19,751 nucleotides of DNA, taken from NCBI GenBank assembly GCA_030740295.1, contig JASLXP010000426.1, positions 1 to 19,751 of the forward strand. The letters run 5' to 3'. Positions 1-6,924 of the stretch are shown here, piece after piece. Made by a program: the position numbers and the translations under genes. The stretch is from Planctomycetota bacterium. GTDB lineage: Bacteria > Planctomycetota > PUPC01 > JACPCR01. Within the stretch, counting starts at the first letter, position 1. Each line of letters opens with the position of its first letter. A model generated the notes under the pieces. The model searched no databases. It saw only the letters and a program-made list of their open reading frames with translations, and was not told the origin of the DNA.

Positions 1-191
1 TCCAATGCTTCATCTACGTGCACTCGCCAGTAGATACGAACACTCTTCGCCCGAAGGCCTCGCCGCAGTTTTCCCAGGAAGACTTTGATGCCTTCCTCCA
101 CCACCTCCAACACTGCGGTCTTGGCTGGGTGCCTGCGGAAACGGTAAGGACGGAATTGGCAAAGTTGAATGCCGGCGGAAAAGGGATGTAG
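1..191 (+). CDS. Partial gene, C-terminal 62 residues of an unidentified protein
   Basis: An open frame in phase with base 3 runs from the window edge to a TAG at 189-191. It reads as an ordinary soluble protein tail: a hydrophobic strand followed by a SPVDTN segment, an Asp/Phe/His-rich stretch (FSQEDFDAFLHHL), then a helical end (VRTELAKLN) finishing GGKGM. No low-complexity or shadow-like composition is seen, so I treat it as the 3' end of a real gene whose start lies outside the window. I do not recognise the family. It is convergent with the MBOAT gene 58 bases away, so it is not in that operon, although MBOAT genes often have SGNH-hydrolase partners nearby. There is no hairpin terminator behind it. 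Confidence 0.5.
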   Translation, partial: QCFIYVHSPVDTNTLRPKASPQFSQEDFDAFLHHLQHCGLGWVPAETVRTELAKLNAGGKGM

Positions 192-213
192 CTGGCGGTC
201 TGGGATCAGGGAA

Positions 214-234
214 CACCATTCACCATTCACCATC
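214..234. repeat. Three tandem 7-base units (CACCATT) between convergent genes
   Basis: CACCATT, CACCATT and CACCATC follow each other without a gap in the 58-base space between the partial + strand gene and the MBOAT stop. The period of 7 matches the arrays at 4272-4310, 4459-4485, 4532-4558 and 11453-11480, although the unit differs. Read on the minus strand the unit is AATGGTG, close to the TGATGGT unit near 11453. Confidence 0.6.
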
Positions 235-249
235 CCCGCGTCCCGCCCT

Positions 250-1707
250 TCAGAAAATAAAATATATAAACGGATTGTACGCTTGGCTCACCAGGAGGAT
301 GCACGCCAGCCAGAAACTGGCGATACATGCGATGACCTTCGGCCAGGTCAGTTGCCGCGTCCAGTCCCAGGTCTGCGGCATCCGCCAGACGATGACCGCG
401 GACAGGGCCATCACGATTAAGTAATACGGCTTGTAGATAATGCCGCCAAGCAGGACAGCTCCGGCCTGCACTTCAGCCAGGCCAAGCATCGCTTTGAGGT
501 ATGCCACCGCTGATGGCAGATCTGACGCGCGAAAAAAAACCCACGAGATCAGCACGATGAGAAACGTGATGACCACTTTTACCGGGCCGGGCAGGGAGCG
601 ATAGAAGCTCTCCTTGCCCATCACACGCTCGAGCCCGAGCCAGCCTCCGTGGATCATCCCCCAGATCACGAAATTCCACGAAGCGCCGTGCCAGAGACCG
701 CCCAGCACCATGACCGTAGCAAGGTTTACATATGTCCGTTTATCGCCCTTTCGATTGCCGCCCAGCGGGATGTAGAGGTAGTCCCGCAGCCAACTGGACA
801 GAGAAATGTGCCAGCGTCGCCAGAATTCAGTAATCGATTTCGAAATGTAAGGCGAATCGAAGTTCTTGGGGAATACGAACCCGAGCATCAGCCCCAGTCC
901 GATGGCCATATCCGAGTAGCCACTGAAATCGAAGTAGATCTGAAACGCGTACGCCACCACTGCGTACCACGCGTCCAGCACGTGCGCGGAGCCCGCGTCA
1001 AAAACCGTGTCGGCAACCTTGCCACATGGGTTGGCCAGGATCACTTTCTTGGCCATACCGAGACATAAGAAGGAAACCCCGCGCGCGAATTTCTCCAACG
1101 TGCAAGCCCGGGAAACAAGCTGATCGGCGATTTCTGAAAACCGGATAATGGGCCCGGCCACAAGCTGTGGGAACATCGAGACATAACAGGCGAAGTCGAT
1201 GAAGTTCTTCATCGCTTTGGCGTCCCCGCGATACACGTCGATCGTGTAGCTCATGGATTGAAAGGTGTAGAAGCTGATGCCAAGCGGCAGAGTCACTCGA
1301 AACACCGTATCCCAGACCGCGCTGTGCATACCAAGCCCCTGCATCAGCCAGTTGTAGTTCTCCAGTCCAAAATTGAAGTATTTGAAGAAGCCCAGCAACG
1401 AAAGATTGCTGAGGATCGAGATGAACGCCGCAGTCTTTTGCCGGCCCGTTCTTTGCCCGCCCTTCTCCAATCGCTCAATGGGCTTACCGGCATTCGCTCC
1501 CAGTTGGCCAACGATGACGAGCCCGCAGACGTAATCCACGAGCGTCGAGCCGAACATCAGGAAAACGAAATAAGGATTCGCCCATCCGTAAAACAGATAA
1601 CTGAAAAGCGTGAGCCCCAGATGCTTCCCCCACCTTGGTAGCAGGTAGTAAGCCGCCAACGCCAGCGGCAGATAGTAAAAGATAAAGAGATGGGAACTGA
1701 AGACCAA
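250..1707 (-). CDS. MBOAT family membrane-bound O-acyltransferase (AlgI/DltB-like)
   Basis: A 485-residue polytopic inner-membrane protein. The family moves acyl (often acetyl) groups across the membrane onto exported glycans, teichoic acids or alginate. The N-terminus (MVFSSHLFIFYYLPL) is typical of AlgI-like members, which supports the TTG start at 1705-1707; an AGGA lies about 10 bases upstream on the minus strand. Conserved blocks are FQIYFDFSGYSDMAIGLG near residues 255-272, FWRRWHISLSSWLRDYLYIP at 295-314, and GGLWHGASWNFVIWGMIHG at 336-354. His340 matches the catalytic His of the family and His300 the other conserved His. Length is normal (about 470-520). It is monocistronic here: the upstream neighbour is divergent and the downstream one convergent. 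No SGNH or AlgX/AlgJ partner is visible, so the acceptor polymer cannot be named. Confidence 0.93.
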   Translation of the reverse strand: MVFSSHLFIFYYLPLALAAYYLLPRWGKHLGLTLFSYLFYGWANPYFVFLMFGSTLVDYVCGLVIVGQLGANAGKPIERLEKGGQRTGRQKTAAFISILSNLSLLGFFKYFNFGLENYNWLMQGLGMHSAVWDTVFRVTLPLGISFYTFQSMSYTIDVYRGDAKAMKNFIDFACYVSMFPQLVAGPIIRFSEIADQLVSRACTLEKFARGVSFLCLGMAKKVILANPCGKVADTVFDAGSAHVLDAWYAVVAYAFQIYFDFSGYSDMAIGLGLMLGFVFPKNFDSPYISKSITEFWRRWHISLSSWLRDYLYIPLGGNRKGDKRTYVNLATVMVLGGLWHGASWNFVIWGMIHGGWLGLERVMGKESFYRSLPGPVKVVITFLIVLISWVFFRASDLPSAVAYLKAMLGLAEVQAGAVLLGGIIYKPYYLIVMALSAVIVWRMPQTWDWTRQLTWPKVIACIASFWLACILLVSQAYNPFIYFIF

Positions 1708-1834
1708 AGATTGAAGTTCCTGTTGTCAGGTGGATTGAATACAACCGTAGCCGATTTTCAGAAAAGGGCGTTATAGGCAATCTGTAAAAAATATCCGACG
1801 TTTGGGAGAGCGTGGCGACACGCCGCAGCCATCC

Positions 1835-1863
1835 TGTCAGCCCGGCTTTCGATGGAGCTGACA
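1835..1863. repeat. 7-bp inverted repeat, operator-like
   Basis: TGTCAGC at 1835-1841 and its exact complement GCTGACA at 1857-1863 are separated by 15 bases, a centre-to-centre distance of 22 bases (about two helical turns). It lies 130 bases upstream of the MBOAT start and 11 bases before the -35-like hexamer at 1874. A dimeric regulator site is possible; a weak RNA hairpin is the alternative. One 7-bp inverted repeat in 400 bases can arise by chance. Confidence 0.3.
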
Positions 1864-1873
1864 TGATAGTAGG

Positions 1874-1901
1874 TTGCTGAAAAATATTGAGGGGCTATAG
1901 A
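1874..1901 (+). promoter_or_regulatory. Candidate sigma70-like promoter for the vWA gene pair
   Basis: TTGCTG at 1874-1879, a 16-base spacer, and TATAGA at 1896-1901. The match to consensus is 3/6 and 4/6. It would give a leader of roughly 200 nt before the GTG at 2109, which is long. Its placement between divergent genes is appropriate, but base matching alone is weak evidence. Confidence 0.25.
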
Positions 1902-2108
1902 GAAAGGTACTAGCAATCAAGATTAGGCCATAGATGGCTGCGCGAGCTGTAATGACGGTCCAATTCCTTCCTTTCCGGCCCGGCAAACAGTTCGCTCTCC
2001 CCCCCGCTGAACAGAGAACAGGTCGCAGCCCCAAACAGCGCCCGAATGATTTTAGGGATGCCCTGAGTTACTTTACCGGCATCCACTGAATCTCCAGACC
2101 ACCTCAAC

Positions 2109-4274
2109 GTGCCAGAATTTATCAACCCGGCCTTTCTTACCGGCAGTGCGCTGGTTGCCTCACCGATCATTATTCACCTGATCAATCGCATGCGATTTCG
2201 GCGGGTGCGGTGGGCCACTATGGAGTTCCTTTTCGAATCGCAGCGCAAAAACCGGCGGCGGGTTCTGCTCAAGCAGCTTCTTCTGCTGCTGATGCGCATC
2301 CTCATCATTCTGCTGTTCGTGTTTCTGGTTGCCCGACCTTACGTGGGCACGAATCTGCTCCTCGGCGACGAGCAGACACACGACGTGATCATTCTCGATG
2401 ATTCCTGCTCGATGAACGACCGGTGGGCGGATACAAGCTCGTTTGCACAGGGCAGGAATACCGTCCTGCAGCTCGCACAGGCGGCCGCGGCCAAACCTGG
2501 AACTCATAAATTTACACTTCTGCGGCTGTCCAGAATCGGGCAACCTGACCTCCTGAGAGAGTCGATCGACTACGGCGCGCTGGCCAGGATCAAGGGGGCC
2601 ATGGAGTCGATGAAGGCGACCCACGGAACGCACAAACTGCTCAAGGGAATCAAAGAGGCCGAACGCCTGTTCACACAGGACAAGGGCTTGAATAAGTCTC
2701 TGCACATCATTTCCGATTTTCGGGCCCAGGACTGGCTGACAGAGGATGCGCTGGCCAAAAAACTCACGCAGATTGAGGAAGGCGAGGTCACCCTTAATTT
2801 CATCCGGACTGTTAACGAACAACATCAGAACAGTTCACTTGTGGATCTGCAGGTGAAGTCGCGAAACGTGGCCGCAGACGTGCCCGTCCAGTTTGTCGCC
2901 ACGATCAGAAACCTCGGTCCTGGCTCGACAGAGGCTTTCGAAATGGAGATTGATGTGAACGGGACGAAGCTTCCCGCGGCCAGGCTCGATCCTCTTCCGC
3001 CGGGGCAGAGCGTGAAGCATCCCTTTGAAGTCCGGTTCGATACGCCGGGCAAGCATGTGCTAAAGGTTTCGCTGCCCCGTGATGCACTGCCGCCTGATGA
3101 CGAACGATTCATGGTGCTTAACATCCGCGATCGCATTCCCGCGATGGTGGTAAAAGGCGAGGCCGAACAGCAGGTCGATTATATCTCGTACGCCCTCTCA
3201 CCGGGCGGGGAATCCCGGACCGGTATCGAGCCGGTTGTCCGCAGCCCGCAGGCTTTGAATTCGGAACTGCTCCACGGGTATCCAATGATCTTTGCTGCCA
3301 ACGTGCCCAAGCTGCAGGAGGCAGGAGCTAAGGCCCTGGATACTTTTGTCAGGGAAGGCGGAGGACTCGCCATGTTTCTCGGCAACCAGATCGAGGCCAC
3401 GTATTACAACGAAACTTTGTATGCAAGTGGTGAGGGTTTCCTTCCTGCCCCGCTCGCCAGCCCGAGAAATATCAAACAGGATTTCTTTGGCAGCACAGGC
3501 CGATTGCAGTTCGAGGCGCATCCGGTTTTCAGAGTTTTTGAAGGCGAACGTAATCCGTTCATTCAGGCCGTGCGCGTCACCCGGGTATTTGCGCTGCCGG
3601 ACGAATGGAAGCCGGGGAAGAATGTCACGGTGATCGCACGCCTCAGCACGGGCGAGCCGTACGTGCTCGAAAAGCGCCATGGCGAAGGCCGCGTGATTCT
3701 CTTCCTTTCCGGTCTCGGCGAAGAATGGACAAACTGGCCGAAGAACCCGAGCTTTGTCATCACCATGCTGCAACTCCAGTCGTCACTCTCCCGGCGGGGG
3801 CTGAGCGGCGACGCCAGCGATGTCGGCCTGCCGCTCGAGCTGGACCTCGAAGCCCAGAAATATGGCAAGGACGTCACGATCACGCTCCCGGCGGCCGCAG
3901 GCGATGGCAGCGCCGTCCGACTGACCGCAGCCCCATCGCCAGACGACCCGGCCAATCTGCGAATCGTTTTCACCGAGACCCATTACGCCGGCATCTATCA
4001 CACGCACCTGAGCCCGTTAGCTTCGCCTCCGGAAAAGCATCCCTACGTCTTCAATATCGATGCCGCAGAGGGCGACCTCAAACTGATTGCCAAAGCCGAT
4101 CTCGGCGAACGTCTCCGAGGTGTCGATTTTCATTTCCAGAACGCGACCGACCTCCAGTGGATCGACGCGGAATCCGATCAACATGAACTCTTGAATCTGA
4201 TCGTCGCCGCTCTAGTCTTCCTTATGCTGGGCGAACAGTTGCTTGCGTATCATTTGAGCTACCACAGGAAGTAA
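2109..4274 (+). CDS. BatA-type membrane protein with vWA domain
   Basis: A 721-residue inner-membrane protein. The N-terminus (residues 1-78) is the BatA double-transmembrane signature: INPAFL, a first segment around 10-25 ending IIHLINR, a basic loop (RMRFRRVRW), and a second segment around 55-77. This fits the GTG start at 2109 although no Shine-Dalgarno site is visible. A vWA domain follows, with a MIDAS motif DDSCS at 97-101, candidate Thr171 or Thr174, and Asp203 in ISDF. The middle (about 250-330) looks like a beta-sandwich, and 390-425 resembles a class I glutamine-amidotransferase-like fold. The final membrane helix is near 693-716. The role is probably an envelope scaffold or chaperone, as suggested for Bat/MoxR-associated proteins, but function is not established. 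The usual MoxR and DUF58 partners are absent from the window. The stop codon TAA is the first unit of a 7-base repeat array. Confidence 0.85.
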   Translation: MPEFINPAFLTGSALVASPIIIHLINRMRFRRVRWATMEFLFESQRKNRRRVLLKQLLLLLMRILIILLFVFLVARPYVGTNLLLGDEQTHDVIILDDSCSMNDRWADTSSFAQGRNTVLQLAQAAAAKPGTHKFTLLRLSRIGQPDLLRESIDYGALARIKGAMESMKATHGTHKLLKGIKEAERLFTQDKGLNKSLHIISDFRAQDWLTEDALAKKLTQIEEGEVTLNFIRTVNEQHQNSSLVDLQVKSRNVAADVPVQFVATIRNLGPGSTEAFEMEIDVNGTKLPAARLDPLPPGQSVKHPFEVRFDTPGKHVLKVSLPRDALPPDDERFMVLNIRDRIPAMVVKGEAEQQVDYISYALSPGGESRTGIEPVVRSPQALNSELLHGYPMIFAANVPKLQEAGAKALDTFVREGGGLAMFLGNQIEATYYNETLYASGEGFLPAPLASPRNIKQDFFGSTGRLQFEAHPVFRVFEGERNPFIQAVRVTRVFALPDEWKPGKNVTVIARLSTGEPYVLEKRHGEGRVILFLSGLGEEWTNWPKNPSFVITMLQLQSSLSRRGLSGDASDVGLPLELDLEAQKYGKDVTITLPAAAGDGSAVRLTAAPSPDDPANLRIVFTETHYAGIYHTHLSPLASPPEKHPYVFNIDAAEGDLKLIAKADLGERLRGVDFHFQNATDLQWIDAESDQHELLNLIVAALVFLMLGEQLLAYHLSYHRK

Positions 4275-4310
4275 TGCGTAATACGTAATGAGTAATGAGT
4301 AATGAGTAAG
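4272..4310. repeat. Heptamer array (TAATGAG-type), left arm of intergenic element
   Basis: Consecutive 7-base units: TAATGCG (4272), TAATACG (4279), then TAATGAG three times (4286, 4293, 4300), then TAAG. The first TAA is the stop codon of the BatA-like gene, so coding sequence and repeat meet exactly. The array is complementary to the two arrays at 4459-4485 and 4532-4558. Confidence 0.85.
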
Positions 4311-4427
4311 TTTTGGCTTGGAGTGCCGGTCTTGTTGATAAAGCGGGTTGAGGCAGAGCCCGGAATCGCAACAGAAACGGAACTGCCAGCATCTAAAACC
4401 AAGAATCCCCCGAAATACGTCCGCGGT

Positions 4428-4485
4428 AACACAAACACCGGCACTCCCAATTCGGCACCTTACTCATTACGCCTTACTCATTACG
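4428..4485 (+). repeat. 58-base direct repeat, copy 1
   Basis: It matches 4501-4558 at 53 of 58 positions with no gaps, as compared by eye. It contains the ACCGGCACTCC arm and the CTCATTACG heptamer array. The copies are separated by 15 bases, giving a repeat period of 73. Confidence 0.85.
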
Positions 4486-4500
4486 AAATGAGACCGCCAT

Positions 4501-4558
4501 AACATAAACACCGGCACTACCGATTCGGCACATTACTCATTACGCATTACTCATTACG
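4501..4558 (+). repeat. 58-base direct repeat, copy 2
   Basis: Second copy of the unit at 4428-4485 with five substitutions. It ends 5 bases before the ATG of the next gene, so it occupies the place where a ribosome binding site would be expected. Its terminal 28 bases (4531-4558) are complementary to 4277-4304 at 25 of 28 positions. Confidence 0.85.
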
Positions 4559-4563
4559 ATCCG

Positions 4564-6912
4564 ATGAACCAACAGACCTTTTTCAAATTCGCCAAGATTG
4601 AAGAGCCTCAGACCTGGCTGATTATCGGCCTGGCCATGGTGGTGCTCGCGATCTTTGTGCGGCTGGTCTACCGGCGGGATGGTGTGGAAATGCCCGGCTG
4701 GATGAGCTGGTTCAACACGCTGCTGCGTGTCGGCGTGCTCGTTCTGCTTTGCTGGGTATTTCTCGAACCGGAGCGAAGGGTTGAAGAGACGATCATCCGG
4801 CAGGCAAGAACGCTGATGCTTTTCGATGTTTCGCAGAGCATGAACATCCGGGACCGCAAGGGAACGGAGAGCGCGGATGAGCAAAGGCCCTCGAGGTACG
4901 AGCTGGTGGTCGAGGCGCTGGAGAAGGCGAATCCCGCAGAGGGTCTGAGGAAGCGGAACGACGTTTACATTTATCGGTTCGGGCGTTCGCTGGAATCTCT
5001 CGCGACTCTGGCGCGGCAGGCGAAACTGAAAGCGGAAATCGAAAGCCAGAAGATCAACTGGCAGGAGTCACTCGAGCCATCTGCGGATGAGACCCGGCTG
5101 GGAGAAGTTCTCTCGAATCTCCTGCAACGTGAGACTACCGCGCCCATTGCCGGCGTGGTGGTCGTCACTGACGGCCGGTTGAACGCGGGGATAGCGACGG
5201 AGTCCGCGATCGAGCTTGCAGGCAAGCGGGGCATTCCCATCCACGTCATACCACTCGGCGGCATTGAGCGTCCACGCAATTTGCGGATGAATCGTCTGCA
5301 GGCACCGACCCACACTTATCCCAAGGATGCCTTTTCGCTTCAGGCGTTCCTGCAGGGCACCGGCTTCAGTGGCAAGACGATCAATGTTGAGCTGCTTAGA
5401 AAGCCCGATGTGGATGGGGCGGAATCTCAGAGTCTTGAAGTCCGGGAAGTGAATGTCGAAAAGGACAACGAACCGATCCCCGTCAGTTTTAATCAGACAC
5501 TCGAAGATGCGGGCCGATTCCTTTACACCGTTCGAATCGAACAGCAGGAAGGCGAGCTCGTGAAGGAAGACAACGAGCAGAGCGCGTGGGTCCGTGTGGT
5601 GGATCGCAAGGCCAAAGTGCTCATCCTGGCGGGTGGCCCGACCCGTGAGTATCGATACGCCAGGTTGGTGCTGCACCGGGACAAGTCGATCGATCTCAGC
5701 GTGTTGCTGCAAAACATGGACGAAGGCGGAAACCAGGAATCGGGGGAACAACTGAAGGAGTTTCCCGAGCCCAAAAAACTATACGAGTTTGATGCTCTCA
5801 TCGTGTTCGACGCGGATTTCACTGTCCTGAAAGATGAGCAGCGTGAAGCGCTCAACCAGTGGCTGTTCAAAGAGGGCGGCGGGCTGGTTTTCATTGCCGG
5901 CCTGCATCACACAGCCCGGCTCGCCCGCGGCAAGGAGTTCAGCAAAGTCAGGGAGCTGCTTCCCGTCGTGTTCGGCAACGAGCTCGAACTCGTCGAAATG
6001 ATCGATCGTGAAGCCTCCAACGCGTGGCCCCTCGAATTCACCGAAGAGGGAAAAGCGACGGAGGCTATCCGTTTGAGCGACGAAGCAGTCCTGTCCCAGA
6101 CCGCGTGGGAGACATTCAAGGGTGTCTATCGATGCTTCCCCGTCAGCCAGGAGAAACCAGGCGCCATCGTGCTGGCAAACTTCACCGATCCCCGGGCACA
6201 GTTTCTGTCGGGCAAAGCGGTCTACATGGCCGAACAGTTTTTCGGCAGCGGACGCAGCCTCTACTTCGGCAGCGGCGAGCTGTGGCGTATCCGCAAACTT
6301 GACCCGCGCTTCTACGAACGATTCTGGGTCGGCATGGTCCGCCACATCAGCCAGGGCCGCCTGCTTCGCGGGAGTCAGAAGGGTTTCTTGATGGTCGACA
6401 AAGATACCTTCACCGTCGGCTCATCAGTGCGCGCTCGGGCCCAACTCCGTGACAGCCAACTGAAGCCGCTGCTTACCCAGCAGGTTCCGTTGAATGTGGT
6501 CTCGCCAAGCGGCAAGGTGAATGAGGTCATCCTCGGCCCTGAAGAAGGGCGTCCCGGCTGGTATCGAGCGGAATGGCGCGTTCGCGAAACCGGTATTTAC
6601 CGGATGCACTTGCTCGTGCCCGGCACCAAGGATCGAGTGGACAAATCCATCACTGCAATCGCACCCAATCTGGAATACGAAGATCCCAGGCGCAACGATC
6701 CTCTCCTTAACGAGCTTGCAGAAAAGACCGGAGGCCAGCGATTCGAACTCGACCAGTTGGGAGACCTGCTCAAAGCCATCCCGGACCGCAGCGAAGAAGA
6801 AATTGTGAGCCGCGTCCCCATCAAGCTCTGGGACAAAGAGTGGGTGATGTACCTGGCGGCCATCCTCCTCAGTTTGGAATGGCTGATCCGAAAGCTGAAG
6901 AATCTTGCGTAG
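4564..6912 (+). CDS. Large membrane protein with vWA domain and glutamine-amidotransferase-like region
   Basis: A 782-residue protein. Two N-terminal membrane helices (about 18-36 and 52-67) precede a periplasmic or cytoplasmic vWA domain with an apparently complete MIDAS set: DVSQS at 88-92 (Asp88, Ser90, Ser92), Thr177 in DETRLG, and Asp203 in VTDG. A beta-rich region follows. Then comes an amidotransferase-like fold (KVLILAGG at 351-358, FDALIVFD at 409-416, GGGLVFIAG at 438-446) without an obvious catalytic Cys. A C-terminal beta-sandwich (about 615-700) and a final membrane helix near 760-777 complete it. It is the natural partner of the BatA-like gene, same strand and same architecture. 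The ATG at 4564 is directly preceded by repeat sequence and has no Shine-Dalgarno site. Its function is unknown; a role in an envelope complex is inferred from the Bat context. Confidence 0.85.
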   Translation: MNQQTFFKFAKIEEPQTWLIIGLAMVVLAIFVRLVYRRDGVEMPGWMSWFNTLLRVGVLVLLCWVFLEPERRVEETIIRQARTLMLFDVSQSMNIRDRKGTESADEQRPSRYELVVEALEKANPAEGLRKRNDVYIYRFGRSLESLATLARQAKLKAEIESQKINWQESLEPSADETRLGEVLSNLLQRETTAPIAGVVVVTDGRLNAGIATESAIELAGKRGIPIHVIPLGGIERPRNLRMNRLQAPTHTYPKDAFSLQAFLQGTGFSGKTINVELLRKPDVDGAESQSLEVREVNVEKDNEPIPVSFNQTLEDAGRFLYTVRIEQQEGELVKEDNEQSAWVRVVDRKAKVLILAGGPTREYRYARLVLHRDKSIDLSVLLQNMDEGGNQESGEQLKEFPEPKKLYEFDALIVFDADFTVLKDEQREALNQWLFKEGGGLVFIAGLHHTARLARGKEFSKVRELLPVVFGNELELVEMIDREASNAWPLEFTEEGKATEAIRLSDEAVLSQTAWETFKGVYRCFPVSQEKPGAIVLANFTDPRAQFLSGKAVYMAEQFFGSGRSLYFGSGELWRIRKLDPRFYERFWVGMVRHISQGRLLRGSQKGFLMVDKDTFTVGSSVRARAQLRDSQLKPLLTQQVPLNVVSPSGKVNEVILGPEEGRPGWYRAEWRVRETGIYRMHLLVPGTKDRVDKSITAIAPNLEYEDPRRNDPLLNELAEKTGGQRFELDQLGDLLKAIPDRSEEEIVSRVPIKLWDKEWVMYLAAILLSLEWLIRKLKNLA

Positions 6913-6924
6913 GCGAGCAAGACG

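Larger units (their letters stand above)
1708..2108. other. 401-base divergent intergenic region between the MBOAT and vWA genes
   Basis: I see no convincing gene here; the open frames on both strands lack family features and cross into neighbours. It must hold the promoters for MBOAT (minus) and the vWA pair (plus). Visible elements are an inverted repeat at 1835-1863 and a sigma70-like pair at 1874-1901. A C-run (CCCCCCC) lies near 2000. No tRNA-like cloverleaf or riboswitch core is recognisable. Confidence 0.6.
4272..4558. repeat. 287-base repeat element with complementary ends filling the vWA intergenic space
   Basis: A composite element occupies nearly the whole gap between the two vWA genes. 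The left end is the heptamer array followed by GGAGTGCCGGT at 4320-4330. The right end has ACCGGCACTCC at 4437-4447 (exact 11-bp complement) and a complementary heptamer array at 4459-4485. A second copy of the right arm follows at 4501-4558. The core at about 4331-4427 is unique in this window. No transposase or target-site duplication is visible, so it may be a MITE-like or dispersed extragenic element. Small open frames inside it on both strands (about 60 residues, with repeating THY-type peptides from the 7-base units) are by-products of the repeat. If transcribed, the arms could form a stable stem. Confidence 0.7.

Noticed and set aside
1837..2170. Two minus-strand open frames of 65 and 86 codons in the MBOAT-vWA gap
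   Set aside because: One starts inside the vWA coding region, both have atypical composition, and neither shows a ribosome site or family motif.
4259..4502. Two small overlapping open frames, one per strand, in the vWA intergenic element
   Set aside because: Their peptides are translations of the 7-base repeats (THY- and LRI-type periodicity) and they have no ribosome sites, so they are by-products of the repeat.
4272..4558. Possible CRISPR array
   Set aside because: Units are 7 bases, tandem without spacers, or 58-base direct repeats with a single 15-base gap. No cas genes are present.
4272..4558. Insertion sequence
   Set aside because: The ends are complementary, but there is no transposase frame and no target-site duplication could be identified; kept as a repeat element only.
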